Under the pieces are notes generated by a model. That model had not been told where the DNA came from. It ran no database searches and saw nothing but the letters and a program-made list of their open reading frames with translations. Below are positions 26,034 through 33,881 of a stretch of 34,003 nucleotides of DNA, piece after piece; the first letter of the stretch is position 1, and every line of letters starts with the position of its first letter. The stretch comes from an uncultured Methanomicrobiales archaeon (GTDB taxonomy: Archaea; Halobacteriota; Methanomicrobia; Methanomicrobiales; Methanospirillaceae): assembly GCA_903900025.1 (NCBI GenBank), contig CAIULN010000034.1, forward strand, positions 1-34,003, in the 5' to 3' direction. The position numbers and the translations under genes are program-made.

Positions 26034-27410
26034 TCAGCATTTTTTCCTGCATTGATCGATAAAATGGCGGATCATTCCCATGCTTGCCACCGGGTGAAGG
26101 TGCGTATAGCTCCCAAGAGTCCGGTTCGTCACCGCACCGTCAAGGTTGTCCCGTATCCCGATCCCCCTCGAAAGGCAATAGGCATACCGGGTCATTTTGT
26201 CCAGCACTATCTCGGAATAGTGGAACTCGTGCCCGCGGAAGCGTGCAGTGCCCATCGGGCTGCCTGCGCCGCTTTTGCCCTCAACGTAACTCACCACCCG
26301 CTGTGCCGGCATCCTCGTCTCCCCATGAAATACCCCGCACATCTGAAACGAGGAATCGCTATTCGCTCCCTGCCACCCTTTCTCCAATGTCATCCGTTCA
26401 GTGAGATACATCAACCCCCCGCATTCGGCATATACCGGGATGCCATTTTCTGATACTTCCCGCACATCTTTCCTCATCCGCTCATTTTCGTCGAGTTCCC
26501 GTGCGAAAAGTTCCGGATACCCGCCGCCAAATATGAAACCATCCGCATCAGGGAGCCGGTCATGGATGGGGCTGAAGGGGACAACATCGGCACCGAACGC
26601 CGGGAGAATATCAAAGAGATCCGCATAATAAAAATTAAACGCCTCATCGAGGGCAACGCCGATCCGGACATCAGTGGAAGGTTTTTTATCAAAGACAGTC
26701 CTTTTTTTTGAGGTCTGGGGGACATCTTTCATGAGCGACTGTAGCAGGTCGAGGTTTACATAGGTGCTCATACGTTCTGTGATTGTTGCGATCCGTGCAC
26801 GAAAGTCGCCGTGTACTGATCCTTCACGGTAGGGTACAAGCCCGAGGTGCCGCATGGTGAGGTGCATCTCCTCCATCCGGGGGATTGCACCGAGTACCGG
26901 GATCCCGCAATAGTGTTCGATCGCAGTTGAGGCTTTTTTTGTATGGGAGCCGCCCTTTACATTATTGAGAATGACCCCGACAATCGAGACGTCACGGTCA
27001 AATGCCTGGAACCCGTGTACGATCGCTGCTGCGCTGCGGGTGATGCTCTGCGCGGAGACAACAAGGACAACCGGGAGTGAAAGGATTTTTGCGACTGATG
27101 CCGTGCTCCCGACATCCGTGAGCGCGTCTGCCCCTTCATACAGTCCGCGGACACCTTCCACAAGCGCAATGTCAGCACCACGGCACCCGTAATCGAAGAT
27201 CTGCCGCATCTGGGGGTTGCTGAGCGTAAAACTGTCAAGGTTCCTGCACGGGCGCCCGGACACCGCGGCAAGGTAGGAGGGATCGATGTAGTCCATCCCC
27301 ACCTTGAACGTCTGCACACGGTTATTTTTGGAAAGGAGTGCGGCAAGGGCAAGGGTGATGCTCGTCTTGCCGCTCCCGGAACGGTCACCGGTGATGAGGA
27401 GTGACTTCAT
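26034..27410 (-). CDS. cfbB: Ni-sirohydrochlorin a,c-diamide synthase
   Basis: This CobB/CbiA-like amidase of coenzyme F430 synthesis uses ATP and glutamine to amidate the a and c side chains of Ni-sirohydrochlorin. The N-terminal dethiobiotin-synthetase-like domain holds the P-loop GDRSGSGKTS (residues 8-17), with VEGVRGLYEG and VILNNVKG following. The C-terminal glutamine amidotransferase domain begins near residue 248 and holds GFIFGGGYPELFA, the nucleophile Cys330 in VYAECGGLMYL, GHEFHYSE and the catalytic histidine region SYTHLHP (His437/His439). ATG 27410 overlaps the cfbD stop by four bases (ATGA) and has a GGAG site; the longer open frame to 27704 is a shadow of cfbD. It is the last gene of the operon. 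Confidence 0.95.
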   Translation of the reverse strand: MKSLLITGDRSGSGKTSITLALAALLSKNNRVQTFKVGMDYIDPSYLAAVSGRPCRNLDSFTLSNPQMRQIFDYGCRGADIALVEGVRGLYEGADALTDVGSTASVAKILSLPVVLVVSAQSITRSAAAIVHGFQAFDRDVSIVGVILNNVKGGSHTKKASTAIEHYCGIPVLGAIPRMEEMHLTMRHLGLVPYREGSVHGDFRARIATITERMSTYVNLDLLQSLMKDVPQTSKKRTVFDKKPSTDVRIGVALDEAFNFYYADLFDILPAFGADVVPFSPIHDRLPDADGFIFGGGYPELFARELDENERMRKDVREVSENGIPVYAECGGLMYLTERMTLEKGWQGANSDSSFQMCGVFHGETRMPAQRVVSYVEGKSGAGSPMGTARFRGHEFHYSEIVLDKMTRYAYCLSRGIGIRDNLDGAVTNRTLGSYTHLHPVASMGMIRHFIDQCRKKC

Positions 27411-28471
27411 GCGAGGCTCCGGATCACGGCACCAAACTCGCTTCCTACAATATCCGTGACACCGAGTGTCTTTGGATGAAGGTCGATCTCCACGATCACA
27501 TGCTGGTGCCCGAGAGCGCGGAGCGGTTGTACCTGCCGTGGTCCGTTGGTGACGGAAAAGCACTCGATACCCTGTGTATATTCCGGTGGGATGGCATGCG
27601 GGACACCGCAGAGGAGCGCAAATGATGGAAAAAGTTCCCTGATCCGCTGCCCAAGGACATCCCCGTTCGCCCCGTATTCGTCCAACGCCCCGACGATTTC
27701 GCAATGAACCCCCCGGGCTGTCATTTCGTTAAAAATCCTTTTTGCGTCCGCCCGCACTTTCGGGAGACCGCGGTCAGCAAGGTTGGCAATGTACGTGATA
27801 TCGGCATCAGGACAGGTATCGTGCAGGGCGATCAGTTCATCAGAGAACATGTATGCGGTCTCTTTTTTGGCATTCAAAACCGCTACACCCTTCTTCCCGC
27901 TCCTTGCACATTCAAGGAGTTGACGTGCAGCGAGGTGCTTCAGGTCACCGCGCGATGGTTCGATGTACGAAGCGCTTGCTGCCCCCCGCAGCCGCTCCAC
28001 TTCGTTCGCCTTTTTTAAAAGATGCCGCTGGCGCTCCATCTCGTCGCCGCTGATCCATCCTGCGGACTGTGCTGCTTCAAGCGTCTCAATCACGCCCGCA
28101 ATATTCTCCGCATAGCCGGCATGGATGTCGACTGCAATGGTCGGGGTGGTGATGCCGGCGCTGTCAATCGCTGACGGGAGGTCCTCCCCGATGATCATCG
28201 CGACACAGGTGCCAATGACTGCCATGCGGTGAGGATCAAAGTGCTCCTGTGCGTAGCGAAGGGCGTCTTCCAAAGGCTTCTGCCCTCCGAAAATGAACTC
28301 GTTGTCGGCAAGGGAGGTGGTGAGCACCCGCATGCCGTCTTCTTCAAGGAGGCGTGCGTGTTTAAAGGAGCACCCCGATGGCCCGTGGAGAATTGCTACA
28401 TCCACTTCAAGATCACGCGCGGTATAGAGTGCGGCAACAATCGAGCTGGGGCGCGGGTGCATGTATTTCAT
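27407..28471 (-). CDS. cfbD: F430 biosynthesis nitrogenase-like reductase subunit
   Basis: CfbD is the NifD-like catalytic component that, with the NifH-like CfbC, carries out the six-electron ring reduction and lactam formation giving seco-F430. The 354-residue chain is short compared with NifD, as is usual for CfbD. Candidate cluster ligands are Cys34 in HGPSGCSF and Cys89 in VIGTCVAMIIGEDL. Later segments are ITYIANLADRGLPKVRADAK and VEIDLHPKTLGVTDIVG. I chose ATG 28471 because GGAGGTG ends six bases before it; a GTG at 28480 is inside that ribosome site. The upstream cfbE stop falls within the site, so translation is coupled. Confidence 0.93.
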   Translation of the reverse strand: MKYMHPRPSSIVAALYTARDLEVDVAILHGPSGCSFKHARLLEEDGMRVLTTSLADNEFIFGGQKPLEDALRYAQEHFDPHRMAVIGTCVAMIIGEDLPSAIDSAGITTPTIAVDIHAGYAENIAGVIETLEAAQSAGWISGDEMERQRHLLKKANEVERLRGAASASYIEPSRGDLKHLAARQLLECARSGKKGVAVLNAKKETAYMFSDELIALHDTCPDADITYIANLADRGLPKVRADAKRIFNEMTARGVHCEIVGALDEYGANGDVLGQRIRELFPSFALLCGVPHAIPPEYTQGIECFSVTNGPRQVQPLRALGHQHVIVEIDLHPKTLGVTDIVGSEFGAVIRSLA

Positions 28472-28476
28472 GTATT

Positions 28477-29691
28477 TCACCTCCAGGTTTTGACGGCAAG
28501 CACGATACTCCCGTGGCTGGTCAGCGCACAGGCCGATGCCTGTGCTGCTGCACGTGTGGGGGAAAACGTGAGTGTTGCCGGATCAGGAATTCTGGTATCC
28601 TGTTTATTGATGAGACTATTTCCGACAATAATAACATATGATGGCCTGACTACGGATATCGCATCAAGGATCTGGTCATCAGAAAAGCCCTCGCAGACCG
28701 CCCCGTCCCCCGGTTCCTGCCCGATAACAAGGGTAAGATCGTTTTCCTGTGAGAGCGCACGGGCATAGTGCGCTGCCTCAATGGTTGTCGCGACATTCGT
28801 CCCGCTGTTCGAATTGTCAATAACAAGGACACTTCCGGAATGCTGAACAGATAATCTCCCCTCAACAGGCGGGAAGGTGGAGAGCGGCGATGGATCGATG
28901 CAAAGCAGGCAGGCTGCAGCCCCGGCGAGCATAAGCGGGATGCGGTAGGCATCAAGGCTGAGCAGCGGATTCCGGAACTCCCCCTTCATCTTTCCGGTAT
29001 CAACCTGGCATTGTGTCCCCATACAGCGGGCAATATCTTCGAGCGGGACCATTGCAGCAGTCGCTTTTTGCAGGGCGGGGGCAAGGAGCACGTTCCGGCT
29101 CTCTTTTGCCGATCGGAGTTTTTCTCCAAGCGCGCTTTTCTTGCCGGCAGCACAGGAGTAGTCTTCATCTGAAGTGATAATCGCAAGCGAACCGGCACCG
29201 CTGACGCCAAGGGACTCTTCGGCAATCAGCCAGCCCTCAATTTCGCGGGCTTTTTTCGCTGCAGCGAGCACGGATGCCGGCTTGATACTTTTTTTCCAGA
29301 GTAATTGTCGGTCCGGATACTGGAATGTCCCCGCTGAAGTATGGAGAATACCGGGACCTTTCATCGTGTGGGCAAGCGCGAATGCCGTTGTGGTCTTGCC
29401 CCGGGCACCGGTGATCTCGACCATTGGCTGCGGGACAGATTTTCCGAGCAGCAGGCGGACCGCTTCATGGTGGGAGATCACCGGTGCGGGCTGCGATCGC
29501 AAAAGAGGATGGTCCGGGTCGAGGTGGACGGGTGCAATGACCAGATCATATGACCGCAAAAGGGCAGCCGGTACATCCACTGCGCTCTGGTTCCGGTACA
29601 CGTCAACCATATCGACGCGATGCCCCCTGGCAGCAAATTCCCTTCCGATGATATCAGCGCCGTGGATGGTATCGAGTACCAGCATGTTCAT
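28477..29691 (-). CDS. cfbE: Coenzyme F430 synthetase (Mur ligase-like)
   Basis: CfbE closes the carbocyclic ring F of 15,17(3)-seco-F430 in an ATP-dependent step, giving F430. It has a MurF-like layout: a short N-terminal domain, the ATP P-loop EITGARGKTTTAFALAHTMKG-like region with GARGKTT at about residues 95-101, a central domain with WLIAEESLGVSG, and a C-terminal ligase domain with DNSNSGTNVATTIEAA. At 404 residues it is typical. The start is ATG 29691 (ATG 29685 is an alternative), nine bases after the cfbA stop; no strong ribosome site. The stop overlaps the beginning of the cfbD ribosome site. Confidence 0.93.
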   Translation of the reverse strand: MNMLVLDTIHGADIIGREFAARGHRVDMVDVYRNQSAVDVPAALLRSYDLVIAPVHLDPDHPLLRSQPAPVISHHEAVRLLLGKSVPQPMVEITGARGKTTTAFALAHTMKGPGILHTSAGTFQYPDRQLLWKKSIKPASVLAAAKKAREIEGWLIAEESLGVSGAGSLAIITSDEDYSCAAGKKSALGEKLRSAKESRNVLLAPALQKATAAMVPLEDIARCMGTQCQVDTGKMKGEFRNPLLSLDAYRIPLMLAGAAACLLCIDPSPLSTFPPVEGRLSVQHSGSVLVIDNSNSGTNVATTIEAAHYARALSQENDLTLVIGQEPGDGAVCEGFSDDQILDAISVVRPSYVIIVGNSLINKQDTRIPDPATLTFSPTRAAAQASACALTSHGSIVLAVKTWR

Positions 29692-29700
29692 ACAAAAAGA

Positions 29701-30102
29701 TCAGAGGGACTGCAGGGCCTTCTGTGCATTTTTAACCATCAGGCTTGCCAGCAGCGGATCGCTTCCGATCGGTTCGGCATAGACAAGCGGGATGGACTTC
29801 CCGTTCAATGCGAATGTCCCCTTTTTCTGTCCCTCCCCAAATCCAATCTCCGCGGGAATGTCTTTTTCGATATGCACGCCCTTTGCAAGAAACAGGGGCA
29901 CGACAACCAGTGCATCGATCTTTTCATGGCGGAAGGATTCGAGAGATTCCCTGATGGAGGGGGTGTTCATGTTCATAAACCCGCACTTCACCACAAAATC
30001 CGTATTCTGTGCGGCGATCATTTTTCCGGTGGTTTCCACAAGCTCCTTGTTGTAAGGCATCGAACTTCCGTGCCCAACGAGTAACATTCCCATCATGCCC
30101 AT
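29701..30102 (-). CDS. cfbA: Sirohydrochlorin nickelochelatase
   Basis: CfbA inserts nickel into sirohydrochlorin, the first committed step of F430 synthesis; it can act as a cobaltochelatase too. The 133-residue protein is the short CbiX type, working as a homodimer. The metal-binding histidines are in LLVGHGSS (His11) and KGVHIEKDIP (His77). The beta-strand VVVPLFLA precedes the second. Several ATGs near the start (30102, 30096, 30093, 30087) are possible; the conserved part begins at the last one. It is the first gene of the operon cfbA-E-D-B, and a palindrome lies just upstream. Confidence 0.92.
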   Translation of the reverse strand: MGMMGMLLVGHGSSMPYNKELVETTGKMIAAQNTDFVVKCGFMNMNTPSIRESLESFRHEKIDALVVVPLFLAKGVHIEKDIPAEIGFGEGQKKGTFALNGKSIPLVYAEPIGSDPLLASLMVKNAQKALQSL

Positions 30103-30108
30103 ATAACA

Positions 30109-30123
30109 AATAGTATTACTATT
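30109..30123. promoter_or_regulatory. 15-bp perfect palindrome between cfbA and the Hjc-like gene
   Basis: The arms AATAGTA and TACTATT match exactly around a central T. The site is 7 bases before the longest cfbA start and about 57 bases before the divergent nuclease gene. A TTTTTAAGG-like TATA candidate on the minus strand (about 30127-30137) would place the palindrome near the cfbA transcription start, where a repressor could act. Its A/T richness makes chance a possibility. Confidence 0.45.
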
Positions 30124-30179
30124 ATCCTTAAAAATTCTTACCAAATGGTTTTTTGCAGGTGACGCTCAATAGAAAACCA

Positions 30180-30632
30180 ATGAGTGACTTTGAGCGGGAG
30201 ATCGTCCACTGCGTGAACCGGTTTTTCAAATCCCACCATGTACAGGGTTTTGCGTACCGGCTCAAACAGCACAAATTTTCCAGCCAGTATGTGGATGTCC
30301 TTGTCGATTCGCTCAACCCTTCCTATTACCTGGCAATCGAATGCAAATCGATCCTTGACAAGAAGATCTATTTCTCGCAGCATTTCCATTCAGACAAGAA
30401 CGGCACCCACCAGATGGATGCAATTTCTGATTTTTTAAAAAAGACCGGACGCACCGGGTTCCTCGCCATCGAATTCCGGTTCGGGCCCGGGAAGGCAAAC
30501 GAGGCATATCTCATCCCGTGGGCGACCGTGCTTGACCATTTCCTGCACAACCGGGGGATCAGTCTTGACGACGCACGAAGCTGCATCAGGCTCGCGCGAA
30601 CGCGCGAAGGATACCTCCTTGAGCAGTTATGA
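30180..30632 (+). CDS. Hjc-like PD-(D/E)xK nuclease
   Basis: This is a 150-residue single-domain protein with the catalytic layout of archaeal Holliday-junction resolvases: an early acidic residue (Glu5/Glu7 in SDFEREIV), Asp39 in YVDVLV, and Glu54-x-Lys56 in LAIECKS. The distances are close to those of Hjc. Later residues include MDAISDFLKKTGRTGFLAIEF and an aromatic PWATVLDHF. It differs from typical Hjc by a longer C-terminus, so it may be an Hjc paralogue or another DNA-repair nuclease. ATG 30180 starts the conserved region; an upstream TTG at 30153 is possible. It is divergent from cfbA and followed by a repeat-rich intergenic region. Confidence 0.72.
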   Translation: MSDFEREIVHCVNRFFKSHHVQGFAYRLKQHKFSSQYVDVLVDSLNPSYYLAIECKSILDKKIYFSQHFHSDKNGTHQMDAISDFLKKTGRTGFLAIEFRFGPGKANEAYLIPWATVLDHFLHNRGISLDDARSCIRLARTREGYLLEQL

Positions 30633-30730
30633 TATCGGATGACAGGTGAGCCCCGATCCCTGCCTTCACATGAACGCCCTGCGGGATTTCAAGCCACAAG
30701 AAATCCGTACAAAGTCCAAATGATTGTTGT

Positions 30731-30750
30731 ACACCCTCTTTTGGGGGTGT
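30731..30750. repeat. Hairpin with 8-bp stem and TTTT loop
   Basis: ACACCCTC and GGGGGTGT pair with one G-T wobble around a four-T loop. It lies about 100 bases after the nuclease gene and directly before the 57-bp repeats. It could end a transcript or be part of the repeat element. Confidence 0.5.
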
Positions 30751-30752
30751 TT

Positions 30753-30866
30753 GCCGTTCCCGCAGCGAAGGGCAAACTGGAGAAGATTGTAAAAATCTTT
30801 GAATTTTCTGCCGTTCCCGCAGCGAAGGGCAAACTGGAGAAGATTGTAAAAATCTTTGAATTTTCT
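30753..30866. repeat. Two exact tandem copies of a 57-bp repeat
   Basis: Copy one is 30753-30809 and copy two is 30810-30866, identical throughout; a third copy begins at 30867 but diverges after eight bases. Each unit contains a short inverted repeat, AAGATT-N5-AATCTT (first copy 30783-30799). The unit is a multiple of three, so open frames run through it on several strands, which makes spurious ORFs. There are no spacers, so this is not CRISPR. Confidence 0.9.
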
Positions 30867-30895
30867 GCCGTTCCATCAAGAAGGGCAGAATGAAA

Positions 30896-30921
30896 AAAAC
30901 TATTCCCAAAGGAATAGTTTT
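30896..30921. repeat. Perfect 11-bp stem hairpin
   Basis: AAAACTATTCC and GGAATAGTTTT are exactly complementary around the loop CAAA. Because one arm is A-rich and the other T-rich, the structure could act as a terminator on either strand. It closes the repeat block of this intergenic region (30633-31132), where I see no gene. Confidence 0.65.
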
Positions 30922-31132
30922 GAGCCGTTCGCTCCCTCACTTCTGGTAGTCCTGGAACAGGAAATGCAGCACGATTGCTCACCGCACAGGGGTGAGTACA
31001 AGACCGCATACCTGACAAAAGATGTGCGCGAATTTCTCATAATCTTTTTGAAAAGAAGCTCCCTTTACCACGGAAATTCCCCACAATGAATGCAAAGTAA
31101 TTTGATTGTTGTGCATCAAATGATATGAATCC

Positions 31133-32272
31133 ATGATGGAATCTTTTGAGCGGTTCGGGTTGATCATTAACGATACGGTGGTCAGGACCCCGATAGCTCT
31201 GGCATCGATGGCAGGTATTGTTGATGCCGATTATGCACTCGCCCGGGCCCCCCATATCGGGGCTGCCTTTATCGGGGGGTATTCCATCGATGAAAGGACG
31301 ATTACGGCGGCACGGGAAATTGCCCGTGCAGGTGAGCGCAAGGAATTTTTATACGATGATCCAGTCCTTGAACTCACCACCCAGATGAACAGGATGAAGG
31401 GCAGCGATATTGTGCTCGGGCTGAACCTCCGGGGCAGTGCACCCGAATCGTTTGGCGCCATTGCCGATGCACTGGGCGATTCGGTTGTCTACGAGATCGA
31501 TGCCCATTGCCGGCAGAAACCGATGACCGATGCCGGGTGCGGGGAACACTTCCTTTCCCACCCGAAAGAACTGCTCAACGTTGTCAGAACCCTGAAAGGC
31601 GCGGGTGTGACGGTCTCGGTCAAGATGCGCGCCGGTGTTGCGGCTGATGACCGGATGCTCGCAAAAAAACTCTGGAGTGCGGGTGCGGATATCCTCCATG
31701 TCGACCTGATGGATTCCGGCATCGCAAAACTGCGGCAGATACGGAACAGCTGCCCGCTGATGCTGATTGCCAACAACTCCATTTCCTCCTTTGATGCCGC
31801 AAAGGAGATGTTCTCCCACGGGGCAGACCTCGTATCACTTGCCCGGAAATCAGACAAGCGGACGCTTGCCGGGCTCGATGCCGCCATCACGCGGTACACA
31901 GATGAGCAGGGCTGGTACAACTCCCCAAAGCAGCTCTGCCGCGGCGGGGACATCCGGGCGCTCACGTTCTGCTGTATGCCGGTGAAGGATTGTCCCCTCA
32001 TCCCGACCTTAAAACGGATCGGGATGACCAAAGAAGAGTTCCTTGCCCTGAAACTGGGTTCGGGAAAAAATACGCCACTGGAAGGGGGGCAGCACACCTG
32101 TTTCGGGAGCCTTGTATGGTGCTGCAAGATGTCATCGCCCTGCATGTTCCGCGACATGACCCTTCAGCAGGAGAACCTCACCGGCAAAGAGTATATGCGC
32201 CTGAAACGCGAGCTCTCTGATACGATAATGGGCCGTGTGTTCCATGACGTGCCACATGACGACGCGGGCTGA
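31133..32272 (+). CDS. Methanogenesis marker 9-like protein (DUS-like barrel plus Cys-rich domain)
   Basis: The first two-thirds resemble the FMN-binding TIM barrel of tRNA-dihydrouridine synthases (TPIALASMAGIVDADYALA at the start, IVLGLNLRGSAPESFG, VTVSVKMRAGV, ADILHVDLMDSG, GADLVSLARKS). The last third, from about residue 265, is rich in cysteine: CC at 280-281, C287, C323, CC at 330-331 and C337, in FCCMPVKDCPLIP and CFGSLVWCCKMSSPCMFRD. This arrangement matches what I know as methanogenesis marker protein 9, found only in methanogens and of unknown role. The cysteines suggest an Fe-S cluster. Its 3' end overlaps the CitG-like gene by 17 bases, so the two are one operon with DUF447. Confidence 0.75.
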   Translation: MMESFERFGLIINDTVVRTPIALASMAGIVDADYALARAPHIGAAFIGGYSIDERTITAAREIARAGERKEFLYDDPVLELTTQMNRMKGSDIVLGLNLRGSAPESFGAIADALGDSVVYEIDAHCRQKPMTDAGCGEHFLSHPKELLNVVRTLKGAGVTVSVKMRAGVAADDRMLAKKLWSAGADILHVDLMDSGIAKLRQIRNSCPLMLIANNSISSFDAAKEMFSHGADLVSLARKSDKRTLAGLDAAITRYTDEQGWYNSPKQLCRGGDIRALTFCCMPVKDCPLIPTLKRIGMTKEEFLALKLGSGKNTPLEGGQHTCFGSLVWCCKMSSPCMFRDMTLQQENLTGKEYMRLKRELSDTIMGRVFHDVPHDDAG

Positions 32273-33065
32273 ACGGGCACAGCTTGCGATGATGCTGGAG
32301 GTCTGCGCGTTTCCCAAGCCCGGGAACGTCGACCGCTGCCATGATTTTGAAACAACGCGGCTTGAGCATTTTCTTGCGTCTGCCATCTATGCCCGTCCCG
32401 CGCTGGAGGAGGCTGAACGCGGGGAGGGGCGGATCGGGGAGATCATCAGGCATGCCGTTTCTGCAACCAGCTGCCATGGCGGGGGAAACACCCATTTCGG
32501 CGCATTCATCCTGCTCATCCCGCTCGTGTACGGCGGCGATATTGCCGGTGCGTTACGGGCTGTTGAGAGGACGGATGTTTCTGATGCGGTGGCGTTCTAC
32601 CGGGCATTCGGCATGACAAATGTGCGGATGCACGCAGACGATGACCTCGATGTGAACGATCCAACATCCCTCCAGGTCCTGCGGGACCGCGACATGACGC
32701 TTCTGGATGTGATGCAGCACTCTGCCAGAAACGATATGATCGCACGCGAGTGGGTGACCGGGTTCCCGCTGACGCGCCGCGGGGCGGACCTGTTGAAAAC
32801 CTCCGGCACCGGGCGCGAATCGATCGTGCAGGCATTTTGTGCCCTGCTCGCGTCAGAGCCGGACACCTTCATCATCAAGGAGCACGGGACTGATGTGGCG
32901 CAGCGGATTGTCAGGCGCGCCCGGGAGGTCCTTGATGGAAAGATCGCAATCGAGAAATTCGATGCGGAGTGCATCGAACAGGGGATCAACCCGGGATCCA
33001 TTGCCGACATCATCATCGCCGCACTCTACATTGCGCTGGGAGAAGGGTGGGAATGGGACTCTTAA
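32256..33065 (+). CDS. CitG-like triphosphoribosyl-dephospho-CoA synthase family protein
   Basis: The protein has the CitG/MdcB signature, with FPKPGNVDRCHDFETT near the start, a helix-rich core with SCHGGGNTHFGAFILLIPL, and a conserved end GSIADIIIAALYIALGEG. CitG makes the prosthetic-group precursor of citrate lyase, but no citrate or malonate lyase is here. Archaeal members probably act on a different substrate, and a link to methanogenic cofactor synthesis is an inference from its neighbours. ATG 32256 begins the conserved part; ATG 32244 and GTG 32235 are alternatives. It overlaps the genes on both sides. Confidence 0.78.
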   Translation: MTTRAERAQLAMMLEVCAFPKPGNVDRCHDFETTRLEHFLASAIYARPALEEAERGEGRIGEIIRHAVSATSCHGGGNTHFGAFILLIPLVYGGDIAGALRAVERTDVSDAVAFYRAFGMTNVRMHADDDLDVNDPTSLQVLRDRDMTLLDVMQHSARNDMIAREWVTGFPLTRRGADLLKTSGTGRESIVQAFCALLASEPDTFIIKEHGTDVAQRIVRRAREVLDGKIAIEKFDAECIEQGINPGSIADIIIAALYIALGEGWEWDS

Positions 33066-33607
33066 GTGAAGGCATCAACGAGGTGATTGCCACCACCCGG
33101 TTCAATGCCGCGCCCATGGGAATCACCTGCCGTGATGATTCGATGAAGATGGCGCTTTTTACCGGCAGCCACACCGCACAGAACATCGGGCGCGAGCGGT
33201 GGGTCGTCGCAAACATCGTCCATGACCCGGTCATCTATGTCACCACCGCATTTTCCGATCTCCCGCACGATGCATTCCTGCCGGTTACTGTAAACGGCAG
33301 AGAGATGCACCGGCTCGCACAGGCTGATGCATGGCTGGCGTTCGATGTGGTGATTGAGCACCGCGGCACAGAATCCATGACGGTCCGGCTCTCATCACTT
33401 CATGAGGAGACTATCTCATCAACGGTCCGGCCGGTCAACCGCGGGTTCAACAGCATCATCGATGCGACGATCCATGCGACACGGTATAGCATCTCGCGCG
33501 ATCCGGAATTGAAAAAACTGATCGATTACCATGCCGGCATCGTGCGGAGGTGCGGCGGGAAACGGGAACTGGCAGCGCTGGAATTATTGATGAAATATAT
33601 TGAATGA
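33053..33607 (+). CDS. DUF447 family protein
   Basis: This 184-residue protein starts with GINEVIATTRFNAAPMGI, a hallmark of the DUF447 family, followed by a beta-rich centre (MALFTGSHTAQNIGRERWVVANIVHDPVIYV) and a helical end (NRGFNSIIDATIHATR, ELAALELLMKYIE). The family has a flavin-binding split-barrel-like fold as far as I recall, but the reaction is not established. ATG 33053 overlaps the previous stop by 13 bases and has AGAAGGGTGG just upstream, so translation is coupled. The earlier open frame from 32969 is a shadow. Confidence 0.85.
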   Translation: MGLLSEGINEVIATTRFNAAPMGITCRDDSMKMALFTGSHTAQNIGRERWVVANIVHDPVIYVTTAFSDLPHDAFLPVTVNGREMHRLAQADAWLAFDVVIEHRGTESMTVRLSSLHEETISSTVRPVNRGFNSIIDATIHATRYSISRDPELKKLIDYHAGIVRRCGGKRELAALELLMKYIE

Positions 33608-33881
33608 CAGTGATTTTTTAATCGGGTCATCATTCAATGTACCTGCTCTGCTGCGTCATCAAGGCAAGAGCCGATGACCTGTTTAACTTCTGTTCTCAAG
33701 ATCGATCCTGACAGGAAAAATGGCCCTTGGTTTGGGTCAGATCGTGTTTATCTGTGCTGCATGAAACTCAAATTCGGCCCGCATGAGTAACATGGTTTGA
33801 TCCCAGTAATTTTTCAGATAATTATACCACAATCTTATCAGGGTAAAAAAATTATATTCACAAAGACAAGCGGGAGTTTTC
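33608..33881. other. Intergenic region with manC promoter candidates
   Basis: No gene is seen. TATA-like strings occur at about 33816-33825 (GATAATTATA) and 33850-33858 (AATTATATT). The first leaves room for a leader that includes the GGGAG ribosome site. Confidence 0.35.

Noticed and set aside
27411-27704. N-terminal extension of cfbB to 27704
   Set aside because: The extra residues are the out-of-frame shadow of cfbD. ATG 27410 has a ribosome site, an ATGA overlap with cfbD and the P-loop directly after it.
30753-30866. CRISPR array
   Set aside because: The copies are directly adjacent with no spacers, and no cas gene is present.
30586-31018. Minus-strand frames of about 107-109 codons across the repeats
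   Set aside because: They exist only because the 57-bp unit is a multiple of three and is duplicated; no start, family or codon pattern supports them.
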